DNA of 64,000 nucleotides, taken from Microplitis mediator. Taxonomy: Eukaryota; Arthropoda; Insecta; Hymenoptera; Braconidae. Numbering within the stretch: position 1 is the first letter of the stretch; each line of letters begins with the position of its first letter. The stretch lies in contig NC_079976.1 of the NCBI RefSeq assembly GCF_029852145.1, positions 23,538,924-23,602,923 of the forward strand, written 5' to 3'. The notes under the pieces are model-generated. The model was not told the DNA's origin, did not search any database, and worked only from the letters and a program-made list of their open reading frames with translations. Both the position numbers and the translations under genes were made by a program. Of this stretch, positions 58,501-64,000 are shown in pieces.

Positions 58501-61500
58501 TGTAGTACGAAACGTTTAGAAAAATCCGGGGGAACCAATAAGGGGTCCGATTTTAGATGGTTTTTCAGGGTTTCAAACGCCGTTTGTTCAGCAGTTTCCC
58601 ATTTCCATCGTTTTCTTTTCTGCAGAAGACAAGTCAATGGTTTGGTCAGGTCTGCGCAGTTGGGAATAAACCGTCGATACCAGGATATCATTCCCAAGAA
58701 CTGGCGCAGTTCTTTAGTTGTACGCGGGGGAGCAATCTCGGTAATTGCTTTAACTTTTTCCGGATCCGTTCGGATTCCTTGTTCGTCGATGACATGGCCC
58801 AGATACACGGTACTTTGTTTTAGAAAGTGGGATTTCTCGGGGTTTAATTTCAAGTTCGCGGTGCGAAGTCGTGTCATAACCTTTTTCAGGATTTCCATGT
58901 GCTCGGCAAGGGTTTCACTGACGATTATTATATCGTCCAAATATACTACCACGTGAGCTTCGAGATCAGCGCCCAGGACTTCGTACATTACTCGCTGGAA
59001 CGTTGCAGGAGCAGAATGTAGTCCAAAAGGCATTACACGGAATTGAAACAGACCACGTCCGGGTATCGTGAAAGCAGTAATTGGTTTGCTTTCGTTTTCC
59101 AGTGGTATCTGCCAATATCCGCTTTTCAAGTCGATGGTACTGATAAATTTTGCCTTTCTTAATTTATCAAGAGATGCATTCACGTGGGGTATTGGGAATG
59201 CGTCTTTTTCGGATACGTCGTTTACTTTGCGGAAGTCAACGCAAAAACGGTATTTCCGGTCCTTTTTACGCACTAATACGACCGGGGAATTCCACGGACT
59301 GTTTGATGGTTCGATGATTCCATCTTTCAGCATCTTGTCAACTTCTTCATTCATGATCTGTTGCATTTTGGGGTTCTTCGGAAAGTAGCGCGTTTTTACC
59401 GGTTCGGTTCCAGGTTTAATTTTAATTTTATGGGTCGCACACCGGGTTGGGCCAGTTATTGATTCATCCAATTTGAGCCAAGTCTTGATTTCTTTACGGG
59501 CTGTTTCTATATCATGCTTTATATCGAGGGTATGACAGTCAAATGTCCCAGGTTGGCGTATCAATTGATAGCCCATTGCTGACAAATTGTCAATACCCAG
59601 AAGCATGTCACTCGTGTACGCAGTGATGACATGAAACGGCAAAGTATATTCTCGGTTCTCATGTCTTATGGTAACCCACGCGGTACCAGTTGATCGTACA
59701 ATATGGTTGCCCATGGTTGATCCTTGTACTGGCGTTGAGTCATAGCGCGTGTATAGTTTGTTTGCATGGATGAAATGCCACGTGTGTTCAGAAATAATTG
59801 ACGCGGTCGCTCCGGTATCCATTAATGCATGGATTTTCGCGTTTCCGAGTCTGATCTCGGCAAAAGGACGTTTATCGCTGGTTTTTACGGCTGTTGGCTG
59901 GAATTGCCTGCCTTCGGCTCGGGGCTTCTCGGCGCGTTGCTCGTTTGATTTTGTGCTCCCGGGGGAATCACGGACCGGGTTTGGGAGCGTGTACCGGTCC
60001 TCTCGGCGTTTCCCTGTCTTGGGCAGGGACAATCTCGGGAAAACGTTCCCATTTTACCACACCGCATGCAAAATTTCACCCACTGATTCGTACATTCAGG
60101 CTTAGTATGTCCCCGTTGTCGACATCTCCAACAACACTCTCGCCAGTTATACTCGAAAATTTCGAGTGGTGCTTGTGTCGCGGTCTTTACCGGTTTCCGG
60201 GGTGGTTGCTTGGTTTCTTTGGCCGGAGGGGCTCTTTCCTGCGCGACGAGTTGTTCATATTCACCCGCGAGTCGTAAAAGTTCCGGAACAGTGGTAAATT
60301 CCGTACGTTTAATGTATCGGCGATACTCAGGTCTCAAATTATGATACAAACGAGTAAGACGGGCTGTGGTTGACATTTGACCGTGTCTTCTCATTAGTGT
60401 TTGCAATTTGGTTGCATATTCTGCCGCGGTTTCGGTCGATCTTTGTACGCGGTTCCGGATTTGTTCTTCCAGCTCTAGTTCGAGTCCTGGAGGCAGGTAA
60501 AAAGCTTTTAGATCCGATACGAAGTCTTCCCAAGAAACCCAATCCCTCTTGTTATTTCTGTACCAGAGGAGAGCTTTTTCCCGGAGCAAAATCGGGATGC
60601 ATGGCACTAAGTGGTCCATCTCATACCCATAGCTTTCTGCCAATTCTTCCAGCCGTTCCAGGAATTCCTGGACGTCGCGTTCCCCATTGAATACGACGCC
60701 CCATTTCCGTACCAAGTCCCTCTTTCGAAGCTCGACGGAGTCATCTACCAATAGTGACTGTCGAGCGCGACTTGGTAACGGGGTTCCTTGTCTTGAGGAA
60801 CCAGCTCTGGGTTCAGCTACTTCCATGGACTCGTGACCTGTCCGCCGGTTTCGGTTTTCGCGTTCGCGTCGCTCATTTTCTTCGCGTAATATTTGCTCAC
60901 GAATTTCTTCCCGCAACCGAGCACGTAATTCCTGTTCTTCTCTCTCTCGCTGTTCATTCTCACGTCTCACTCTCGCTTCTCTCTCTTCCCGACCCGCGTC
61001 ACGCGCCCGTTGTTCTTCGCGTTCACGTAAGAGTTGTGCCCGGATTTCTTGTCGCAAACGCTCACGTATTTCTTGGTCGTCTCGCTCTGCTGCTTCCCGC
61101 GCTGCTCTCTCGGCTCGTTCTCTTTCAGCCTGTTCTCTCTCTGCTTGCTCCCTTGCTTCCCGTGCTCGACGATCTCGTTCCTCTTGTTGCCTTCTCTCGT
61201 TCTCCATTCGTTCCCTTTCTTCTGCCTCGATTCTTTCTCGTTCTTCTCTTTCAAACCTCTCACGTTCTTCCCGTTCAATCTCAACCCGAATTTGTTCTTC
61301 TCGGGTTTGTCGGTGTCGGGCATTTCTTGTCTCAGGTGATTGGTCCACACTGCCCCGGTCTTCGTCTGACGGGTGTTCGTCGTCGTTCTCAGGGTCTTCA
61401 ATCGTCGCGCCGTCGTCTGAGTTGTCGAGGTTGTCCAATTCGGCTTCGGAACGATCGAGATCGACTAATAATTTATCGTACCGACCCGCACGACCTGCGT

Positions 61501-63906
61501 TCGCGGCTTTCGCTTTATTTAATTCCGTTCGCAAAAGAAATCTTAATTCTGATAACGTTGCCTGCGGTTCGATGTTCACTGGGTATTTCTCGAGTTCTTT
61601 TAAAAGGGCGTCCTTACGAAGCGACCATACCCACGTTTGGGATCCGGTTACCGGTTGCTTTTTCATAATTATAGCGGAAATAAATGACACAAATGAAAAG
61701 GGAAAGAAAAAAAAATGTTAATAAAACTTTCGCGGTACCCGTTAACTCTGGATTTATTCGCGGTCAGGTCCCTGTTCGAGCGCCAAAATTTGTAACGGGT
61801 ATAATTGGGTTTTAATTATAAAATAGTCGAAGAGTAATTAATTAATTAGTATCACAGAAAGACGTCAAATCAGTTTTGTATGTCACCAGAAAGTCAGAAG
61901 TTAGACGAAACAGAAAATATATATTGAAAGAAAATTAGTGAGTAAAAAGTATGAACGATTTAATCAATCAAAAGAAGTAATGGTTAATCTCTTAAATCAG
62001 ACTGTATAAATTATCCAACTACCCCTTTTTGCTTGGTTTAGCTCGCCGGAGTCCAGGGTTCAAAAGGGGTTTTTAATTTATAGCCAGTGCTAATTAATCA
62101 AGTCAACAAAACTTTACTTTAACTAAACAAAAGAAACTCTTTTTTTTTTTAAAAGAAAGAAAACACAGATTTAGAAAAGAAATAAGAAACTAGGATTTAT
62201 TATTTAATACTTACAATGGCTTCCAGCCCTTTTCTACTACCTCTTACAATAATTAATATTAATAATTAAACGCGGTTTCAATATTATAAAATTACGGCTT
62301 GTTGTTTATTCAACAATTTACACGGTTTATTGCTAATTAAACAATCTATACACGGTTTACACGGTTACACGGTCACACACATACTCAAAAGATTCGCGGT
62401 CTACCACGCGGTACTACCCCTCCCCGGGTGCTTCAGGGGAGTCTGGTCGACTACCCCGTCGGCCCTACACGAAGTCCCGTCCCAGAGGGTAAGTGGATGG
62501 CCTCCAACAAACCCCCACCTACGCGGATAGTTTCACCTACCACCCCTTGGCAGAAGGCCTTGGAGTGGGGTCCCTTAAAACCTCCTCGAGAGAAATAGAT
62601 TTCGCTTACCTGGCCCGGTCGGACTCCTGGTAAGTGACTTCCTTCTTGGTTGACTGGAATGGCCTTCCTTGACAACCTCTCGGGAGACTAAGTTGCCTCT
62701 ACGGGCTTAAATGCGCGGTTTTATCTCTATATCTACCCGTTGTAGAGGTGAACGGGAATAAATTCCCTCGCCCTCTGTTGTTGACATCGAGAGTCTACTG
62801 TTGTAAAATATTTTCTAAGTCCCGAGTTAAAAAGTCAAAGGAAATCGAGAGAAATTAATTTTATCGTATGTAAAATTGAATTTAAAAGAAAAGAATTCGT
62901 TTAAGATGTTAAGTAAATACTAAGTCCCGAGAACTTAGCCGTGTGAGCGACGATAATCCGGGCGGACGGATAGAAAATGAAAGAATGAACGATTGAAATA
63001 CTAGAGTTTATTTTAATTTCACCAATATTTCTCGTATTTCTGTTCATTTTATAATTCTTTCAATCTCTTAAAACTTTTAAACGTTTTATTCGAAACCTAT
63101 ATAAGCGTTTTTATTTTATTTCCTTTGATTTTGGTGCTCAGGACTTAGAATAATTTTCGCTCGGTCGCGCATTCACATACTTATACCGTACATCCATATA
63201 ATTTTATATCTCGGTATATTCATTCGACTTAGATTTTAAAAGCACAGCCTTATAAGTGTAAATAATAATAATAACTCATTGTTAAGGAAAAATAATAATG
63301 TTTATATTAATGAAAGAAAAGAAAAAAAAGAAAGTATTATATACAAAAGTATAAGTCATATTAAATAGAAACATAAGTAATAGTTTTTAAGTAAATAGAT
63401 AATAGAGTAGTATAAGTACAGTAGTAATTAATTTGTTTAAACAAAGGAACATAATATTTAGAATTTTAGTCCTAGTTTTTAAGCCTACTAGTTTTAAGTG
63501 TAACCGATAGTCCAGTAGATATGAAAATAATAATTAGTGAATAAGTAGTATTAAGTCATAGGTATAAGAAAATAGTAATAATAATAGTTTATAAATAATA
63601 ATCACAGGTGTCCTCTGTTCTGGGTTCACTGGGTCACTCCACCATCACAAAGTATAATTCTTTTATTTTTGTTCCCAATTAATAATTTATTCAGAACAAA
63701 ATGAATAAAATTTTAATTTTTTAAACAATCATATATTTATCATTCAATAACTTACCATTATTTTGTACATTATCAATTACAGCAGTCAAAGTGCTTTTTA
63801 TAACAACAGAGCAAATAATTCCAACACTTACAATGACAAATAATTGTCTTGAAGTTCTAAAACAAATCATATATAGAATGAAAGAATTTTTTTGCGGAAA
63901 GAACAT
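46592..63906 (-). CDS. Neprilysin-like M13 protein without catalytic motifs, eight exons
   Basis: Exons: 63906-63756, 53325-53275, 53201-52977, 50512-50292, 50219-50058, 49986-49230, 47206-47001, 46933-46592. They join to about 704 residues, close to the usual 700-770. Order: signal anchor (SRQLFVIVSVGIICSVV), 'SVNPCDNFKQYVCGN', the N-terminal helical domain, the fold end 'VEDGGPTNYYNR', 'MYINYGRIGYYIANELVVYI', and the C terminus 'PSLPGLPYTNNQLFWI', 'VPEFFKDFNC', final CIFL. In active members the motif is HExxH; here it is NELVV (47100-47120), both His lost. The ENxxD zinc motif and the catalytic Arg near the C terminus are also absent. All exons are open. The exon 6 donor (G|GTACTT) is the weakest junction. 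Neprilysin-like proteins occur in parasitoid venoms and virus-like particles; a non-enzymatic role is inferred. The first ATG may be repeat-derived; Met13 is an alternative start. Confidence 0.8.
47413..47660. repeat. AAATTTCTTG-type inverted-repeat element, copy 2
   Basis: Ends TACACAGAAAAAAAC and TTTTTTTCTGTGTA. The inside is made of AATTTCTTG(G/A)..CAAGAAATT variants. Lies in intron 6 of the M13 gene. Confidence 0.65.
47857..49131. repeat. TTACGGTAAAT inverted-repeat element, copy 3, split by a nested element
   Basis: Left CCCTAGCAGACCTGATTTACCG; right end GGGTCCGTTAAGG. Its two halves contain TTACGGTAAA(T/C)CCACCG repeats and match 17885-18163 closely, apart from the 879-base insert at 48025-48903. 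Lies in intron 6 of the M13 gene. Confidence 0.75.
48025..48903. mobile_element. TA-flanked element with GGTTCAATTG subrepeats
   Basis: Left GGGGAGAGTGGGGTCAATTG and right CAATTGACCCCACTCTCCCC are perfect inverses; TA on both sides (48023-48024, 48904-48905). GGTTCAATTG(A/C)CCC motifs recur throughout. The intact relative without insert at 17885-18163 supports insertion. Confidence 0.85.
50838..51531. repeat. Inverted-repeat element with CTTGGCACAATACTGG subrepeats and tRNA-like core
   Basis: Left CCCTTGTAGGAAAAAAAATA and right (inverse) CCCTTATAGGAAGAAACAATA. The left arm has CAGTCTTGGCACAATACTGG; the right arm has several copies of TTGGCACAATACTGGC and TTGGGCCAA. A tRNA-like module lies at 51062-51125. 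Located in intron 3 of the M13 gene. Confidence 0.7.
51062..51125 (+). other. tRNA-like module inside an inverted-repeat element
   Basis: AGCCTAGTGGATAGAACG (A-box like, 51069-51086) and B-box GGTTCGAGACC (51111-51121), then an A9 run. The phrase TAGTGGATAGAACGCTTGCC resembles insect tRNA-derived SINE heads. Confidence 0.6.
51532..52149. other. M13 intron 3 sequence with imperfect TACGCCCTTT repeats
   Basis: Four imperfect copies of a (T/A)TACGCCCTTTTGGC-like motif lie between 51610 and 51830, two of them inverted (AAAAGAGCACATAA). No gene. Possibly a decayed element of the same general type. Confidence 0.45.
52150..52570. mobile_element. Inverted-repeat element with GCAACAGGA subrepeats, TG-flanked
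   Basis: Ends CACGGAAAAAAAAGA and the inverse TTTTTTTTCCGTG; TG at 52148-52149 and 52571-52572. Arms carry GCTGCAACAGGA motifs. The centre holds a (CA)n-rich tract (52338-52455). Confidence 0.75.
53351..55209 (-). repeat. 3' LTR (left copy)
   Basis: 1,859 bp; on the element strand starts TGTGATGG and ends CCCGTTACA. Same length as 61791-63649; small chance frames inside are repeated exactly in the other LTR. Confidence 0.95.
55210..55221 (-). other. Polypurine tract
   Basis: On the element strand AGGTAGGAGGGG lies directly before the 3' LTR, the primer site for plus-strand DNA synthesis. Confidence 0.8.
55270..56415 (-). CDS. Third ORF of the gypsy element, 381 residues, with NPGP-containing repeats
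   Basis: Starts at ATG 56415, 294 bases after the pol stop, so it is probably made from a spliced or subgenomic RNA. It is rich in Pro, Thr, Ser and Lys. It has an acidic N terminus, a Thr/Ser run (about residues 35-60), four copies of a module like TNPGP-x(3-4)-GPQL/SPQL at about residues 120, 200, 238 and 265, a basic patch (PKKKRRIGGQRR) suggestive of a nuclear signal, and a C-terminal helical part. No transmembrane segment, signal peptide or furin site is seen, so it is not a typical errantivirus envelope. Function unknown. Confidence 0.8.
   Translation of the reverse strand: MQASTIQEFTMEEEMELLERMVQQQPCLILEPIAEPTTETSTEITTLPTTSATTSSSTATNTRKRPDIQLREVQKVKYHLVKKVEPYDPTKPGFKRPTKRPVIRPASAEIIKLAKPVKATTNPGPLVISGPQSTAELVGESPRGKHNDPTSTNLDTGHVSSKEQLDNDDAFPARATASFPKKKRRIGGQRRESTATNPGPLVTSSPQLGKLIKKVNPVIRNEATTTTRPIKVIVTNPGPFRRNGPQLATIEPGKTKKGLATNPGPSSRDSPQLATTINAGWIDYDDAPLLADYPEYVESSPEDLFPPPKKVQTPLQRLLAALTPLAEVRPKTVAKKASFTAYDETLRVYKVTRYVKGPTPKIEPTGKTVWDMLARLREREE
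56709..60032 (-). CDS. Ty3/gypsy Pol polyprotein (protease, RT, RNase H, integrase)
   Basis: About 1,107 codons, overlapping gag by 148 bases in the -1 frame, so expression by -1 frameshifting is expected. Order seen: aspartic protease 'IHALMDTGATASIIS'; RT with 'FCVDFRKVNDVSEKDAFPIP', 'LKSGYWQIPL', 'FGLHSAPATFQR' and YLDD; RNase H 'FVLQTDASDVGIGAVL' and TDHQSLKWL; integrase HHCC zinc finger (H..H, CVKCQ) and the D,D,E core (AADVIGPKP, ITDNGTPF, PVERTNR). All catalytic residues named are present, and the frame has no stop. The C-terminal extension contains a gypsy-type domain near 'RGSWQPVPGDLV'. It copies the element and inserts the cDNA. Confidence 0.95.
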   Translation of the reverse strand: MSLPKTGKRREDRYTLPNPVRDSPGSTKSNEQRAEKPRAEGRQFQPTAVKTSDKRPFAEIRLGNAKIHALMDTGATASIISEHTWHFIHANKLYTRYDSTPVQGSTMGNHIVRSTGTAWVTIRHENREYTLPFHVITAYTSDMLLGIDNLSAMGYQLIRQPGTFDCHTLDIKHDIETARKEIKTWLKLDESITGPTRCATHKIKIKPGTEPVKTRYFPKNPKMQQIMNEEVDKMLKDGIIEPSNSPWNSPVVLVRKKDRKYRFCVDFRKVNDVSEKDAFPIPHVNASLDKLRKAKFISTIDLKSGYWQIPLENESKPITAFTIPGRGLFQFRVMPFGLHSAPATFQRVMYEVLGADLEAHVVVYLDDIIIVSETLAEHMEILKKVMTRLRTANLKLNPEKSHFLKQSTVYLGHVIDEQGIRTDPEKVKAITEIAPPRTTKELRQFLGMISWYRRFIPNCADLTKPLTCLLQKRKRWKWETAEQTAFETLKNHLKSDPLLVPPDFSKRFVLQTDASDVGIGAVLTQEHDGAEKVVAYASRSLNKAERNYSVTEKECLAVVWAIQKMRPYLEGYEFTVITDHQSLKWLRSIESPSGRVARWNLYLQQYEFDVVYRKGKWNKVADALSRSTITNSDENDPHEPETDLILEAVDLGDSWYERTVKGVKNDPQRYPEYCLKQDLLYRHRYHSLDYADRGNVWKLCIPAAGVRQIIRENHDVPSAGHCGIAKTIARVSSQYYWPRMRAEITEYVRQCVKCQAYKASQQPPSAPMGTIPALRPWSVVAADVIGPKPRSSRGMCYLVVFQDKFTKWIEVQPLRQQTASAITNAFKERVLLRFGRVETVITDNGTPFVSKEFTSLLQQFGIRHVRTPPYSPQCNPVERTNRVIGTMIAQFAGTNQRNWDKQVPEFAFAYNTAKHDATEFSPAYLNYGREIQPPSSVRSRAEQGESEVYDPHRAAKTLEDTMELVKVNLAQAYERQAKYYNRKRGSWQPVPGDLVSKREHHLSSAIDNFSAKLAEKFATGFTVTKVVGPSVYEVTKEGKTFTAHLKDLKPFHEGNPLKPDRDLLDHEQLDHDHEQTEPELDETLQPRRITRAMARKANSPPITGDPG
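59885..61666 (-). CDS. Gypsy Gag with long Glu/Arg coiled coil and two zinc knuckles
   Basis: 593 residues from ATG 61666 (an in-frame GTG at 61690 is less likely). The N-terminal quarter is acidic. It is followed by about 170 residues of nearly continuous Glu/Arg heptad-like coiled coil, then the capsid-type region (VFNGERDVQEFLERLEEL, 'LLREKALLWYRNNKRDW', 'AEYATKLQTLMRRHG') and two knuckles. Knuckle 1 is CWRCRQRGHTKPEC, a canonical CCHC; knuckle 2 is CMRCGKMGTFSRDC, with Thr where His is expected. Gag packages the RNA and forms the particle. The long charged coil is unusual for gypsy Gag and may have been acquired. Confidence 0.9.
   Translation of the reverse strand: MKKQPVTGSQTWVWSLRKDALLKELEKYPVNIEPQATLSELRFLLRTELNKAKAANAGRAGRYDKLLVDLDRSEAELDNLDNSDDGATIEDPENDDEHPSDEDRGSVDQSPETRNARHRQTREEQIRVEIEREERERFEREERERIEAEERERMENERRQQEERDRRAREAREQAEREQAERERAERAAREAAERDDQEIRERLRQEIRAQLLREREEQRARDAGREEREARVRRENEQREREEQELRARLREEIREQILREENERRERENRNRRTGHESMEVAEPRAGSSRQGTPLPSRARQSLLVDDSVELRKRDLVRKWGVVFNGERDVQEFLERLEELAESYGYEMDHLVPCIPILLREKALLWYRNNKRDWVSWEDFVSDLKAFYLPPGLELELEEQIRNRVQRSTETAAEYATKLQTLMRRHGQMSTTARLTRLYHNLRPEYRRYIKRTEFTTVPELLRLAGEYEQLVAQERAPPAKETKQPPRKPVKTATQAPLEIFEYNWRECCWRCRQRGHTKPECTNQWVKFCMRCGKMGTFSRDCPCPRQGNAERTGTRSQTRSVIPPGAQNQTSNAPRSPEPKAGNSSQQP
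61768..61785 (-). other. Primer-binding site, tRNA-Lys-like
   Basis: On the element strand TGGCGCTCGAACAGGGAC begins five bases after the 5' LTR. It differs by one base from the complement of the tRNA-Lys(3) 3' end, the site used by many retroviruses; Drosophila gypsy also uses tRNA-Lys. Confidence 0.8.
61791..63649 (-). repeat. 5' LTR (right copy)
   Basis: 1,859 bp, same as the left LTR. Contains the promoter; genomic RNA would start here and read leftward, in the same sense as the surrounding M13 gene. Confidence 0.95.
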
Positions 63907-64000
63907 TTTTGACTATGAATTGAAGACAAAAATTTTCTAAGGACTGGAAAAAATTTCTTGGTGCACGAAATTTTGTTTCGCCTCAAAAAGTTTTTTGTTT
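63885..64000. repeat. AAATTTCTTG-type inverted-repeat element, copy 3 (cut by window end)
   Basis: ATGAATTGAAGACAAAAATTTTCT and AATTTCTTGGTGCACGAAATT blocks match 42090-42295 (inverse) and 47413-47660. It reaches to or over the first ATG (63904-63906) of the M13 gene. Confidence 0.6.

Larger units (their letters stand above)
53351..63649 (-). mobile_element. Complete Ty3/gypsy LTR retrotransposon with AAGT target duplication
   Basis: 10,299 bp in minus orientation inside intron 1 of the M13 gene, in the same sense as that gene. Both LTRs are 1,859 bp and look identical; AAGT lies on both sides (53347-53350 and 63650-63653). Gag, pol and a third frame are all open. Primer-binding site and polypurine tract are in place. 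Identical LTRs and open frames indicate a very recent insertion. The left LTR boundary is only 25 bases from the exon 2 acceptor. Confidence 0.95.

Noticed and set aside
57149..61668. Long plus-strand frames opposite gag and pol (for example 60754-61668)
   Set aside because: Antisense shadows of the Glu/Arg-rich coil and of pol; no independent evidence of coding.

Overview
This window reads as nuclear DNA of a parasitoid wasp, most likely a bracovirus-carrying braconid (microgastrine, Cotesia-like). The evidence is an AT-rich background, a tandem set of bracovirus-type protein tyrosine phosphatase (PTP) genes, hymenopteran odorant receptors (7tm_6 family), an insect neprilysin-like M13 gene and a very dense load of insect transposable elements. 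The assignment is inference from gene families; no marker gene fixes genus or species.

Layout. (a) 1-11 kb: a foldback element carrying a Penelope-like RT fragment; a two-exon gene for a 93-residue secreted precursor that ends in a Lys-Arg site followed by an RF-Gly terminus (1879-2719); a 5'-truncated non-LTR retrotransposon with a 15-bp target duplication (3921-4986); and three PTP-like units (5649-6512 broken, 7360-7770 broken, 9969-10862 open but lacking catalytic residues). (b) 11-14.4 kb: no gene recognised. (c) 14.4-40.5 kb: three tandem odorant receptor genes on the minus strand, each with three exons and an intact predicted reading frame of 398, 397 and 397 residues. Their introns and spacers hold R4/Dong-like retrotransposon tails at (ATT)n tracts, a dead Ty3/gypsy pol with a solo-looking LTR, a 5S-rRNA-derived SINE and many inverted-repeat elements. 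(d) 40.5-46.6 kb: nested inverted-repeat elements, including a 1.78-kb near-palindrome. (e) 46.6-63.9 kb: an eight-exon M13 (neprilysin-family) gene on the minus strand whose zinc-binding motifs are lost. Its first intron holds a complete, very young 10.3-kb Ty3/gypsy element with LTRs that look identical.

The most distinctive feature at larger scale is a set of more than a dozen unrelated-looking inverted-repeat elements. Each arm is a string of degenerate 8-20 bp copies of a family-specific motif, and at least four enclose a tRNA-like (A-box/B-box) module near the middle. Because the receptor genes are recent duplicates, three insertions can be compared with empty sites in a sister copy; these show a TA target duplication. 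CT, AG and TG duplications are seen for others.

Functionally, the single-copy genes suggest a parasitism and chemosensory neighbourhood: a secreted RFamide-like precursor, pseudophosphatases of the bracovirus type, odorant receptors and a catalytically dead neprilysin homologue. Whether the PTP cluster is part of a packaged proviral segment or a dispersed chromosomal copy cannot be told here, because no excision boundaries were identified.
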